The notes under the pieces are model-generated. The model was given only the letters and a program-made list of their open reading frames with translations, searched no databases and had not been told where the DNA came from. Positions 7,386-15,787 of a stretch of DNA of 64,000 nt are shown one piece after another. How positions within the stretch are numbered: position 1 is the first letter of the stretch; each line of letters opens with the position of its first letter. A program made the translations under genes and the position numbers. Source of the stretch: Ciceribacter sp. L1K22 (GTDB taxonomy: Bacteria > Pseudomonadota > Alphaproteobacteria > Rhizobiales > Rhizobiaceae); assembly GCF_017599385.1 (NCBI RefSeq), contig NZ_JAGFPK010000001.1:1242177-1306176 (forward strand). Direction: 5' to 3'.

Positions 7386-9686
7386 ATGGACACGACATTT
7401 ATCGGCAAAAAATCGGCTGCGGCCGGCGGTTGGGGCGCTTTGAAGAGCTGCGGCAAGCAATTGCTGCAAAGCGGTATGCCGCTGAGCGGCGCCCGGACGA
7501 TGTTAAAAGCCAATCAACCGGATGGTTTCGACTGCCCGGGCTGCGCCTGGGGCGATCCGGAACACGGTTCGTCGTTCGAATTCTGCGAAAACGGCGTCAA
7601 GGCCGTCTCCTGGGAAGCGACCGAAAAGCGCGCGACGCCTGAATTCTTCGCCGAACATACGGTCTCCGATCTGCGCAAGCTGTCTGACTATGAACTGGAG
7701 CTCAACGGCCGCCTGACGCATCCCATGCGCTATGACGCCGCCACCGACCGTTATCTGGCGGTCGCCTGGGAGGACGCCTTCGCCGAGATCGGCGCCATCC
7801 TCAAGGGCCTGGACAGCCCCGACCGTGCCGAATTCTACACCTCCGGCCGCGCCTCCAACGAGGCCGCCTATCTCTACCAGCTTTTCGTCCGTCTCTACGG
7901 CACCAACAATTTCCCCGACTGCTCCAACATGTGCCACGAGGCAAGCGGTGTGGCCCTGCGCCAGTCGATCGGCGTCGGCAAGGGAACGGTGCTGCTGGAG
8001 GACTTCGAAAAGGCCGACGCGATCTTCGTGATCGGCCAGAACCCCGGTACCAACCATCCGCGCATGCTGGGCGACCTGCGCCGCGCCGCCCTCCGCGGCG
8101 CCCGGATCGTCGTCCTCAACCCCGTCCGCGAGCGCGGGCTCGAAAAATTCTCCGACCCGCAGGACAAGATCGAGATGCTGCGCGGCGGCGCGACCGATAT
8201 CGCCAGCCACTATTTCCAGCCGAAGCTCGGCGGCGACATGGCGGCCGTGCGCGGCATGGCCAAGGTCGTCTTCGCGGCAGAGGATGCCGCCGTCGCCGCC
8301 GGCCTGCCTTCGATCCTCGACCACGCCTTCATCGCCGAACACTGCGAGGGTTTCGCTGACTACCGCGCCGCCGTCGAGGCAACGGGCTGGGACCAGATCG
8401 AGGACCAGTCGGGCCTCACCCAGGCCGAGATCGAGCGCGCGGCCGATGTCTACATGAAGGCCGACAGCGTCATCTGCACCTGGGCCATGGGCATCACCCA
8501 GCATCTGCATTCGGTCGCGACGATCCGCGAAATCTCCAATTTCATGTTCCTGCGCGGCAATGTCGGCCGTCCCGGCGCTGGCCTTTGCCCGGTGCGCGGC
8601 CATTCCAACGTGCAGGGCGACCGCACGGTCGGCATCAACGAGAAGCCGCCGACCACCTTCCTCGATGCGCTCGAAAAACACTTCGGCTTCGCAGTCCCGC
8701 GCAAGCACGGCCACAACGTGCTGGCCGCGATCGGCGCCATGCTCGACGGCTCCGCCCAGGCCTTCATCGGCCTCGGCGGCAATTTCGCCCGCGCGACACC
8801 TGACAGCGCGCTGGTGGAAAAGGCGCTGCGCGGCCTCAAGCTCACCGTCAACGTCGCCACGAAGCCCAACCATTCGCATCTGGTGCCCGGCGAAGTATCG
8901 TTCATCCTGCCCTGCCTTGGTCGTACCGAACTGGACATGGGTGCCAACGGCACCTCGCAGCTGGTCAGTGTCGAGGATTCCATGAGCATGGTGCACGGCT
9001 CCGCCGGCATCAATCGTCCGGCCTCGCCGCACCTGCTTTCCGAGGTCGGCATCATCGCCGGCATCGCCGAGGCGACCGTCGGCAATGGGGTCGTAAACTG
9101 GAGCGATCTCGCCGGCGACTACGACCTGATCCGCGAGCACATCGAGGCGACCATTCCCGGTTTCGAGGACTACAACAGGCGCCTGCGCAAGCCGCGCGGC
9201 TTCCACCTGCGCAACGCCGCCGCCGAGCGCGAGTGGAACACGCCGGCCGCCAAAGCCACCTTCTTCGCAGGCCCTCTTCCTCAAGAGACCGTTCACCAGA
9301 AGGCCATCAGGGGCGAGGGTCGTTACGCGCTCCAGACCTTCCGCTCGCACGACCAGTACAACACCACGGTCTATGGCCTCGACGACCGCTATCGCGGCGT
9401 CTATGGCGAACGCCAGGTGATCTTCATCCATCCTGATGACCTGAAGGCGCTCGGTGCCGAGGCCGGCGAGCGCGTCGACGTGATCGGCGAATTCGACGAC
9501 GGCGTCGAGCGCATTGCGCCAGACTTCCGCTTCGTGCCCTACGATATCCCGCGCGGCAGCATCGCCGGCTACTATCCGGAGCTCAACGTGCTGGTGCCCG
9601 TCGGGAGCGCCGGGGATGAAAGCGATACGCCGACCTCGAAGTCGATCATGGTCTCCTTCCGCAAGCGCCAGGCCGCCGCCGCGTGA
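7386..9686 (+). CDS. ydeP: FdhF/YdeP family molybdopterin oxidoreductase
   Basis: Large protein of 766 residues. The N-terminus has FDCPGCAWGDPEHGSSFEFCENG, a cysteine-rich segment typical of YdeP proteins rather than the four-cysteine iron-sulfur motif of classic formate dehydrogenase. The molybdopterin oxidoreductase core follows (AEFYTSGRASNEAAYLYQLF, then DCSNMCHEASGVALRQSIG), and the C-terminal dinucleotide-binding domain lies near residues 640-750. YdeP proteins bind bis-MGD and are linked to acid or redox stress in Escherichia coli, but their substrate is not settled. The ATG at 7386 was preferred to a TTG at 7359; neither has a strong ribosome site. A small gene overlaps its stop codon. 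Confidence 0.9.
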   Translation: MDTTFIGKKSAAAGGWGALKSCGKQLLQSGMPLSGARTMLKANQPDGFDCPGCAWGDPEHGSSFEFCENGVKAVSWEATEKRATPEFFAEHTVSDLRKLSDYELELNGRLTHPMRYDAATDRYLAVAWEDAFAEIGAILKGLDSPDRAEFYTSGRASNEAAYLYQLFVRLYGTNNFPDCSNMCHEASGVALRQSIGVGKGTVLLEDFEKADAIFVIGQNPGTNHPRMLGDLRRAALRGARIVVLNPVRERGLEKFSDPQDKIEMLRGGATDIASHYFQPKLGGDMAAVRGMAKVVFAAEDAAVAAGLPSILDHAFIAEHCEGFADYRAAVEATGWDQIEDQSGLTQAEIERAADVYMKADSVICTWAMGITQHLHSVATIREISNFMFLRGNVGRPGAGLCPVRGHSNVQGDRTVGINEKPPTTFLDALEKHFGFAVPRKHGHNVLAAIGAMLDGSAQAFIGLGGNFARATPDSALVEKALRGLKLTVNVATKPNHSHLVPGEVSFILPCLGRTELDMGANGTSQLVSVEDSMSMVHGSAGINRPASPHLLSEVGIIAGIAEATVGNGVVNWSDLAGDYDLIREHIEATIPGFEDYNRRLRKPRGFHLRNAAAEREWNTPAAKATFFAGPLPQETVHQKAIRGEGRYALQTFRSHDQYNTTVYGLDDRYRGVYGERQVIFIHPDDLKALGAEAGERVDVIGEFDDGVERIAPDFRFVPYDIPRGSIAGYYPELNVLVPVGSAGDESDTPTSKSIMVSFRKRQAAAA

Positions 9687-9988
9687 GCGGGGACGCCGAG
9701 GCCGCCGACCGCTTCCTCTCGCGCGTCGCCGAACGGCAGGCGCGGGAGCCGGCGCTGAGCGGACTGCAGGCGGGCCTCGTCGTCGCGGCGGAAGAGGGCA
9801 TTGCCACGGACAGCCGCAGCTTCGCCCGCATCTTCGACGTCGCTCATGCCCTGGTTCTGCGCGAACTCAATGACTTGACCGAGCCGGGCGGACCGCTCGA
9901 GATCATCAGGCGCGATGCAAGGACCATGCGTGTTCACTACGCGGTCCGCAATACCGATCCGGATCGGTCTGTCACCGGAAATCCTTGA
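9683..9988 (+). CDS. Small uncharacterised protein coupled to the YdeP-type gene
   Basis: Protein of 101 residues starting with GTG in a GTGA overlap with the stop of the molybdoenzyme gene, so translation is probably coupled. It has no signal peptide or membrane helix. The first 60 residues are helical and charged; the end (ALVLRELNDLTEPGGPLEIIRRDARTMRVHYAV) has the look of a small winged or beta-ended domain. I do not recognise the family. Its position suggests a dedicated partner of the molybdoenzyme, for example in cofactor delivery or regulation. Its end overlaps the convergent LysR gene by 17 bp. Confidence 0.65.
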   Translation: MSGDAEAADRFLSRVAERQAREPALSGLQAGLVVAAEEGIATDSRSFARIFDVAHALVLRELNDLTEPGGPLEIIRRDARTMRVHYAVRNTDPDRSVTGNP

Positions 9989-10862
9989 TGAAATCGAGCA
10001 GCGCCCGCATCTTCGGCGCCATGTTCCGCCGGTTCGGATAGTAGAGGTAGAAGCCCGGAAAATAGGGGCAGAATTCCTCCAGCAGCGGCACCAGCCGCCC
10101 GGCCGCGATGTCCGCGCGAAAGCTCTCCTCCATGCCGAAGGCGATGCAGGCACCGGACCGGGCGAGCTTCACCATCAGCGCCATGTCGTTCGTCGTGAAG
10201 CCCGGCCCAACGGTGACGACGAACTCCCGTCCATCCTCGGCGAATTCCCAGCGGAATGGCGCAACATCGGGCGCCGGCCGCCAGTTGACGCAGCGGTGGT
10301 CGGCGAGATCGCGCGGATGGAAGGGACGCGACATCCGTTCGAGATAGGCTGGCGAACACACCGGGACCTGCCGCTGCTGGCCGGATACGGGCAGGGCGAT
10401 CATATCCTGCGCGATCACCTCGCCGAGCCGCACCCCGGCATCGTAACCCTCCGCCACGATGTCGAACTCCTCGTCGGTCACGTTGATGTAGATTTCGATC
10501 TCGGGATAGGCGATCGAGAAGGCGCCGAGCATGCGCCCCGACAGGAATTCCTCCGCGATCGACGAGACCGCAAGCCGCAATTGACCGCTCGGCTGGTCCG
10601 GGCGGTCGCGGATCGTGGCGAGAGAGGCGGTGATGTCGGCGACCGCGGGCGCGACCTCCCGATAGAGCCGTTCACCTTCCTCCGTCAGGCTGACGCTGCG
10701 CGTCGTCCGCCGGATAAGCGCCACGCCGACAGTTTCCTCTAGCTTGCGGATCGCCTGGCTGACGGCGGAGCGGGTTACACCCAGACGATCCGCCGCCGCA
10801 CGGAAACTATGCTCCTGCGCCACCAGGACGAACACCGAGACCGAGTTCAGCTCTGCCTGCAT
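9972..10862 (-). CDS. LysR family transcriptional regulator
   Basis: DNA-binding regulator of 296 residues. The winged helix-turn-helix fills residues 1-60 (NSVSVFVLVAQEHSFRAAADRLGVTRSAVSQAIRKLEETVGVALI), followed by the effector domain from about residue 90. It belongs to the group often found divergent from oxidoreductase genes. It faces the SDR gene across a 107-bp gap containing a TTGC-N6-GCAA site that fits the T-N11-A LysR box. Control of the SDR and the Atu4866-like gene is the likely role. Confidence 0.92.
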   Translation of the reverse strand: MQAELNSVSVFVLVAQEHSFRAAADRLGVTRSAVSQAIRKLEETVGVALIRRTTRSVSLTEEGERLYREVAPAVADITASLATIRDRPDQPSGQLRLAVSSIAEEFLSGRMLGAFSIAYPEIEIYINVTDEEFDIVAEGYDAGVRLGEVIAQDMIALPVSGQQRQVPVCSPAYLERMSRPFHPRDLADHRCVNWRPAPDVAPFRWEFAEDGREFVVTVGPGFTTNDMALMVKLARSGACIAFGMEESFRADIAAGRLVPLLEEFCPYFPGFYLYYPNRRNMAPKMRALLDFIKDFR

Positions 10863-10875
10863 TGGTTAGTTTTCC

Positions 10876-10889
10876 TTGCCATTGTGCAA
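10876..10889. promoter_or_regulatory. LysR-type operator candidate (TTGC-N6-GCAA)
   Basis: Inverted repeat TTGC-CATTGT-GCAA in the gap between the divergent LysR and SDR genes. It contains the T-N11-A spacing typical of LysR-type boxes (T at 10876, A at 10888). Confidence 0.55.
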
Positions 10890-10969
10890 ACGAATAGGCG
10901 GCTTATCGCGACAATATGCTGCCACTACCTTCCCTGTCGACCGCAAGGTTTCAAGAGAAGGAGCAGAAC

Positions 10970-11695
10970 ATGTCGAATGAAAAAGTCGTCCTCATCACCG
11001 GTGCATCGAGCGGTATCGGCGCTGGCATCGCCCGGGAAATGGCAGCCGCCGGCGCGAAACTCATGCTCGGTGCCCGCCGCACCGAACGCCTCGAAACCCT
11101 CGTCGCCGAGATCCGCGCCAATGGCGGAACCGCCGAATTCCGTCGCCTTGACGTGACCGACCGGGCAGACGTCGAAGCCTTCGCCGAGGCCGCCCGCCAG
11201 GCCTTCGGCCGCGTCGACGTGATCGTCAACAATGCCGGCGTCATGCCGCTTTCGCCGATGGACTCGATGAAGGTCGACGAGTGGATGCGCATGGTCGACG
11301 TCAACATCAAGGGCGTCCTCCACGGCATCGCCGCCGTGCTCCCCGAGATGACCGGGCGCGGCTCCGGCCACGTCATCAACATCGCCTCCGTCGGTGCGTT
11401 GCGGGTCTATCCGATGGCCGCCGTCTATTGCGCCACGAAATACGCCGTCCGCGCGATCTCGGAGGGCCTGCGCCTGGAGCGGCAGGATATCCGCGTCACC
11501 TGCATCCATCCGGGCGTCGTCGAGAGCGAGCTGGCCGACACGATCACCGATCTCGCCGCCGCAGAGGCGATGAAAAGCTTCCGCGCGGTGGCGCTCACCC
11601 CCGACGCCATCGGCCGCGCCGTTCGCTATGCGATCGAGCAGCCGGACGACGTGAATGTCGGCGAGATCGTCGTCACCCCCACAGCCAGCACCTGA
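10970..11695 (+). CDS. SDR family NAD(P)-dependent oxidoreductase
   Basis: Classical short-chain dehydrogenase of 241 residues. It has the cofactor motif TGASSGIG near residue 11, the NNAG motif near 88, and the catalytic Ser and Tyr-x3-Lys (INIASVGALRVYPMAAVYCATKYA). AGAAGGAG at 10956-10963 sets the ATG at 10970. An in-frame upstream start would enter the promoter region. The gene is divergent from a LysR regulator and followed after 26 bp by an Atu4866-family gene. The substrate is unknown; reduction of a carbonyl or reactive electrophile is common for such LysR-controlled SDRs. Confidence 0.92.
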   Translation: MSNEKVVLITGASSGIGAGIAREMAAAGAKLMLGARRTERLETLVAEIRANGGTAEFRRLDVTDRADVEAFAEAARQAFGRVDVIVNNAGVMPLSPMDSMKVDEWMRMVDVNIKGVLHGIAAVLPEMTGRGSGHVINIASVGALRVYPMAAVYCATKYAVRAISEGLRLERQDIRVTCIHPGVVESELADTITDLAAAEAMKSFRAVALTPDAIGRAVRYAIEQPDDVNVGEIVVTPTAST

Positions 11696-11721
11696 ACCCG
11701 AAGCCTAAAAGGAGAAGACCG

Positions 11722-12081
11722 ATGAACACGCCCCTCAGAACCGTTGCCATGGCCTTCCTCACTGCCGGTCCGGCGACGCTTCTCGCACCATCCAACGGAG
11801 TAGCAAACATGGAGAACCAGACGACCGCCCCCGCCGAAATGGCGCAGAACCACCCCTTTGTCGGCATGTGGGTCACCGCCGACGGCCGCATCCGCCAGGA
11901 ACTCCTGCCCAACGGCCGTTACGACGAGGCTCGAGGCAGTCGCCAGAGCGCCTACCAGGGCCGCTATGAGGTGACCGGAAACGATATCTATTATTGGGAT
12001 GACACCGGCTTCACCGCCGACGGCCGCTTCGAGGGCGACGTGCTCTACCATGGCGGCATGGTGTTCCACCGCGAGAAGTGA
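11722..12081 (+). CDS. Atu4866 family protein
   Basis: Protein of 119 residues. The C-terminal 80 residues (HPFVGMWVTADGRIRQELLPNG and GRYEVTGNDIYYWDDTGFTADGRF) match what I recall of the Atu4866 family, a small beta-barrel fold known from Agrobacterium. The first 36 residues are an additional hydrophobic segment (TVAMAFLTAGPATLLAPSNGVA), probably a signal peptide, so export is likely. AAAAGGAG precedes the ATG. A second ATG at 11810 (MENQTT) would give the cytosolic-length protein. It lies in the SDR operon. No biochemical role is established. Confidence 0.82.
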   Translation: MNTPLRTVAMAFLTAGPATLLAPSNGVANMENQTTAPAEMAQNHPFVGMWVTADGRIRQELLPNGRYDEARGSRQSAYQGRYEVTGNDIYYWDDTGFTADGRFEGDVLYHGGMVFHREK

Positions 12082-12095
12082 GCCGCCCGCGCTTT

Positions 12096-12123
12096 TCCCC
12101 TTCCCGTGGAAACGGGGAGGGGA
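12096..12123. repeat. GC-rich intergenic palindrome
   Basis: Near-perfect stem of about 12 bp (TCCCCTTCCCGT, loop GGAA, ACGGGGAGGGGA) just after the Atu4866-like gene and before the convergent MYG1 gene. It resembles the short CCTTCTCCCCG-type palindromes scattered between rhizobial genes; a related copy lies at 46028-46055. It may also end transcription, though it has no T-tract. Confidence 0.55.
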
Positions 12124-12157
12124 CCGACAGGTCGACGAGCTTCATCGCGCTGGCTGC

Positions 12158-13090
12158 TTACGCACCCTTCGCCAGCGCTTCCTTGACAGCGATATCCGCC
12201 ATCGCCAGCACCGCCTCGCGCGTCCTCGCGGCGGCAATGAATAGGCCATTGTGACAGAAGGTGGCGCCCATGACGCCGCAGGCGGCTTCCAGCGCCTCGC
12301 CGGTGAGACCGGCCCAGGCGGCGGGCAGGTCGGCCCGCTGCTCGAAACTGTCCTCGTTCAGGCGAATACCCGTGACGCACCAGTCCTTGTCGCCGCGCGG
12401 ATGGACGACGAACAACAGATGGTCTGCGCCGGCCTTCACGATCGCCGGGCGGAACGGCATTCCTGCCGGCAGTTCCAGCACACGGCTTTCACCCGCCGCC
12501 TCGATGGCCTTCAGCACGATCGCCTCGGCCCGGAGCTTCGCCGCCATGCCCGATATCTTCGCCTCGACGAAGCTCTGCGCGATGGCCCGCGCCGCCTCGA
12601 AGCCGCGCGTTTCGGCCTGAGGATCTTTCTCGTCGAACACCGGCTTCAGCGTTTCGAGCAAGACCGGCAGCGTCAGACCGGCGAGCGGACCGGCGACGGA
12701 GGGATCGATCGCGCCGTTGTCGGCAAGATCGATCGGCAGCACGAAGCTCGCGTCGAACGAGGCATGCAGGGCCTCGACCTGGCTCTCCGGCAATCCGAGC
12801 GCCTTCAGATAATCGAGGCCGAAATGCTTCCAGACGAGGCCGAACGAGCTGTAGGGCTGTCCGTCGTCGCGCTTCGGCGCGCCCCGCTGGTGGTGGTCGA
12901 AGATGCCAACCGCCGCGTCGTAGGCACCGCCGACATCGTAGATGATCCTGTCATCCGCCGGCGTGATCCACTCCGGAGCCCGGCTGCGCACGAGCTTCGC
13001 CTCGGGAAACAGCCGGCCGAGCACGACGGTGGAAAGCAATTCGTCGGCATGGAAACCGCCGGAATGGGTGACGAGAAAAGCTGGTGTCAT
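12158..13090 (-). CDS. MYG1 (UPF0160) family protein
   Basis: Protein of 310 residues with the MYG1 signature at the N-terminus: LVTHSGGFHADELLSTVVLGRLFPEA, then IIYDVGGAYDAAVGIFDHHQRGAPKR. The His and Asp pattern resembles DHH-type phosphoesterases, and MYG1 homologues are reported as exonucleases in eukaryotes. The C-terminal VVHPRGDKDWCVTGIRL segment is also conserved. The ATG at 13090 begins the family signature; the ORF extends 15 codons upstream without support. It appears to be monocistronic. The bacterial substrate is not known. Confidence 0.88.
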   Translation of the reverse strand: MTPAFLVTHSGGFHADELLSTVVLGRLFPEAKLVRSRAPEWITPADDRIIYDVGGAYDAAVGIFDHHQRGAPKRDDGQPYSSFGLVWKHFGLDYLKALGLPESQVEALHASFDASFVLPIDLADNGAIDPSVAGPLAGLTLPVLLETLKPVFDEKDPQAETRGFEAARAIAQSFVEAKISGMAAKLRAEAIVLKAIEAAGESRVLELPAGMPFRPAIVKAGADHLLFVVHPRGDKDWCVTGIRLNEDSFEQRADLPAAWAGLTGEALEAACGVMGATFCHNGLFIAAARTREAVLAMADIAVKEALAKGA

Positions 13091-13203
13091 GAAGAATGCG
13101 GCCCCGTGCTTCGTTTGCAACCCTTCCGACCACAACCGGGCGTGCGAGGCAAGTGGTAACGTTGCAGGAGGAGCGAACTGTCACGATACTGGAGCGCCGC
13201 AGG

Positions 13204-13686
13204 TTAGCCGATCGCGACGATCTCCAGCTCATGCTGGCCCACAGTCACCAGATCGCCGACCGCCTTGCCGGACAGCGCCCGTGCCACCGGGGAGACATAG
13301 GAAATCGAGCCGGCCTTCGGATCGGCCTCGTCCTCGCCGACGACCCTGTAGGTCTGTACGCGGCCATCGTCGCGGCTGAAGGTGACGGTGCTGCCAAAAG
13401 CCACGACCGATTTATCCTCCGGCACCGGCATCACCTGGGCCGTGCGCACCCGTTCGGTGAAATAGCGCGCATCGCGCAACGGTCCCGCCGATTGCCGCCG
13501 CCGCTCGTTGACGTCCTCGATCGCGTTTGCCGTCTCATAGGCGTCCCGCGCCGCCTGGAGTTGCGCTTGCAGCGCTTTCAGCCCGTCCTCGGTCACGAGG
13601 TTCGGATGCGGCGAAACCGGCCGGTCCGGCAACAGGGTCTCCTGCGCCGCTTCCGCGCTCTCTTCCTTCACGAAGGCGACGCTCAC
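13204..13686 (-). CDS. GreA/GreB family elongation factor
   Basis: Protein of 160 residues. A predicted N-terminal helical hairpin (about residues 30-80, LVTEDGLKALQAQLQAARDAYETANAIED) precedes a C-terminal FKBP-like domain ending in SPVARALSGKAVGDLVTVGQHELEIVAIG, the GreA/GreB C-terminal motif. The N-terminal tip is diverged from housekeeping GreA, so this is probably a paralogue that acts at the RNA polymerase secondary channel or resembles Rnk. A GTG at 13686 has AAGGA about seven bases before it; a TTG two codons upstream is an alternative. Confidence 0.85.
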   Translation of the reverse strand: MSVAFVKEESAEAAQETLLPDRPVSPHPNLVTEDGLKALQAQLQAARDAYETANAIEDVNERRRQSAGPLRDARYFTERVRTAQVMPVPEDKSVVAFGSTVTFSRDDGRVQTYRVVGEDEADPKAGSISYVSPVARALSGKAVGDLVTVGQHELEIVAIG

Positions 13687-13827
13687 GTTCAAATCCTTGT
13701 TGTCATGTCTCCGTCATAACGCTTGTACGACCAGAACGATCCGTACGCCAAGTGCGGACCGCTGCCGTGTTTTCCCGTTGTGGGATGATAGGGTAGGGAT
13801 GACGATGAAAGACAGGAGGCGAGCGCA

Positions 13828-14235
13828 ATGACCAAAACCGAATACTCCTTCGAAAGACCCGTTTCCGTTGCGCCCCTCCAGGTCCTCTTCCGACAGACCG
13901 ACTGGGCCGACAGGCGCTCGGATACCGACGTCGCTCTCATGATCCGCCAGACGCCGGTGCAGATCGGTGCCTGGCAGGGCGACCGCCTCGTCGGCTATGC
14001 GCGGGTATTGACCGAAGGCCGCTTCCGCGCCCTGATCGACGACGTGGTGGTCGACGCGGCACATCGCGGTGCCGGCATCGGCAGCGAGATCATGCGCCGC
14101 CTGCTCGCCCGTCTCGACGGCGTGGAAGAGGTTTTCCTGCTCACCGGCGACGACAAGGTCGACTACTACGCCCGCCTCGGCTTCCACCCGAGTGGCGCCA
14201 AATGCCTGCGCTGGCGGGCGGATGCGTCAGCGTGA
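13828..14235 (+). CDS. GNAT family N-acetyltransferase
   Basis: Acetyltransferase of 135 residues. The acetyl-CoA pyrophosphate loop is AAHRGAGIGSEIMRRLLARL (R/Q-x2-G-x-G/A), preceded by the beta strand FRALIDDVVVD. The C-terminus DKVDYYARLGFHPSGAKC is the usual last helix and strand. GGAGG lies upstream of the ATG. It is monocistronic, divergent from the GreA/B-like gene. The acceptor is unknown. Confidence 0.9.
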   Translation: MTKTEYSFERPVSVAPLQVLFRQTDWADRRSDTDVALMIRQTPVQIGAWQGDRLVGYARVLTEGRFRALIDDVVVDAAHRGAGIGSEIMRRLLARLDGVEEVFLLTGDDKVDYYARLGFHPSGAKCLRWRADASA

Positions 14236-14387
14236 ACTGGCTCGGATGATCCCCGCCGGACGCTGTTAACCTTTGATTAGGATCGGCCGAATACCATAGG
14301 TTGCGTAGCATGCTGCCAGTCGCATGATGCAGTCCGTCGAACCGGACGCTGGCCCATTTCCAGAACGAAGTCTTTTCGAGGAAACCC

Positions 14388-15020
14388 ATGGTCGCCGGCA
14401 TCAGTTCACTCTCCGCAAGTTCGATTCCGCTCCTATTCGGCCCTTCGGCGACGTCGTCGTCCGCCGATATGTCCAGCCCCGCCACCGTCTCTGGCGATCC
14501 GACCGGCAACACGGACGACGTCTTCAAGGCCGGCAATGCCATCGGCAAGATCATCGAGATCGTCGCCGGCATGAATGCCTCCGAGCGCCTGTGGACCATG
14601 GAAGGTGCCGAGCGAATCGACAGCGCCAACGGTGATTACCGCCTGACCAAGACGGGTACTGGGCAGTTCAGCACCGACAGCGAGCAGATTTCGAGACAAC
14701 TGGAGATTTTCGAGGAACAGGCAAAGGGCACCGGCCCCCACGCCGAACGCGCCCGCGCCTATGTAAAGGCCTCCGAGGAAGGCACTCTCGAGCGCTACGA
14801 CATGTCGAAGATGGGTGTCACCTCCATCTATACACAGACCGATTTCTATCGCGCTGACGGATCGCAAAGCGGTTCCGTCGGCCGCTGGAACACCACCGGC
14901 ATGGACGAATTCCTCGAAAAATACGTCGTGATCGAAAACGAGATGATGTTCGACAAGGCAACCGGAAAGCAAGCCGGCATCACCCAGAACGGCACGGCTT
15001 TCCACTACTGGGTCTGGTGA
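14388..15020 (+). CDS. Uncharacterised protein
   Basis: Protein of 210 residues that I do not recognise. The first 45 residues are rich in Ser, Thr and Pro without a clear signal peptide. Residues 45-75 hold an amphipathic helix (DVFKAGNAIGKIIEIVAGMNASERLW). The C-terminal half is mixed and charged, with several conserved-looking Tyr and Trp residues and a FHYWVW end. GAGGAA precedes the ATG. Codon use matches its neighbours. An inverted repeat with T-tract follows the stop. Confidence 0.7.
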   Translation: MVAGISSLSASSIPLLFGPSATSSSADMSSPATVSGDPTGNTDDVFKAGNAIGKIIEIVAGMNASERLWTMEGAERIDSANGDYRLTKTGTGQFSTDSEQISRQLEIFEEQAKGTGPHAERARAYVKASEEGTLERYDMSKMGVTSIYTQTDFYRADGSQSGSVGRWNTTGMDEFLEKYVVIENEMMFDKATGKQAGITQNGTAFHYWVW

Positions 15021-15024
15021 GACA

Positions 15025-15066
15025 GGGGCGCGGTCGGCCGGTCACCATCCCGACCGTCCCGTTTTC
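15025..15066 (+). terminator. Hairpin terminator candidate between convergent genes
   Basis: CGGTCGG at 15031-15037 pairs with CCGACCG at 15050-15056 around a 12-base loop, with a GTTTTCG tail. It lies directly after the uncharacterised gene and before the stop of the convergent DUF421 gene. Confidence 0.5.
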
Positions 15067-15077
15067 GCCCAGCCCTG

Positions 15078-15563
15078 TCACGCGGTCCTGAAGATCACGC
15101 TCATCGAGCCGTCGCTTTCGAGCACCAGCGACTCCACCTTGTCGACCCCGGCTCCGCCGGCGGTGCGGATGGCGCTCAGTGCCTCATCCCGGGTGATCCG
15201 CTCCCGCACCATCGCCTTCTCGCAAAACGCGCCCTGGTGCGCCAGCAGCGTGGGTTCAGAGCGCACGGCGCTTGCGAAGCGCGGCGAGCGCACCGAAACG
15301 AACGTCACGAGAAACTGCAAGAGGATGAGAAGCGCAAGCGCGGTCACACCCGTCGCCAGCGGTATCGAGGCCTGCAGCATGATCGCCGACAGCGTCGAGC
15401 CGAGCGCCACCGTCACCACCAGGTCGAATGCGTTCAGTTTGGCGAGTGTCCGCTTGCCGGATATCCTCAGGAAAAGCACCAGCGCCGCATAGGCGAGTAC
15501 CCCCACCAGAACCGTCCGCCAGATGCCCGACCAGTTCTGGAACAGCATGCCTTGCCAGTCCAT
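15078..15563 (-). CDS. DUF421 (YetF-like) membrane protein
   Basis: Protein of 161 residues. Three hydrophobic helices (about residues 15-35, 45-63 and 68-88) precede a soluble domain starting at RSPRFASAVRSEPTLLAHQGAFCEKAMVRERITRDEALSAIR. This is the plan of DUF421/YetF proteins, including the SGKRTLAKLNAFDLVVTVALGS segment. GGGAGAGG before the ATG fixes the start; the ORF extends far upstream but is not supported. The function of the family is unknown, with links to spore or envelope resistance in Bacillus. Confidence 0.85.
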   Translation of the reverse strand: MDWQGMLFQNWSGIWRTVLVGVLAYAALVLFLRISGKRTLAKLNAFDLVVTVALGSTLSAIMLQASIPLATGVTALALLILLQFLVTFVSVRSPRFASAVRSEPTLLAHQGAFCEKAMVRERITRDEALSAIRTAGGAGVDKVESLVLESDGSMSVIFRTA

Positions 15564-15787
15564 GACCTCTCCCTTCCATTGTTGTGTCTGGACGCAACGG
15601 CGCAGGACGCGGAAAGTTCGGTTGACGTGGTGCGGGTAACAACGATCGCGCCACCGTCCCTTCGTGAAAAGTCGGGCATGCCCTTGCACCGGGCAACGCG
15701 GGACAGTATGGATAGTCATGAGGTACGTACCTCATATCATCGTCCGAAGACGATGTTGGCGACGAAACCGCATCGGGAGGAGAGACG

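Noticed and set aside
7503..9431. Open frame of 642 codons antisense to the YdeP-type gene
   Set aside because: No recognisable motifs, and the sense strand encodes a well-defined molybdoenzyme.
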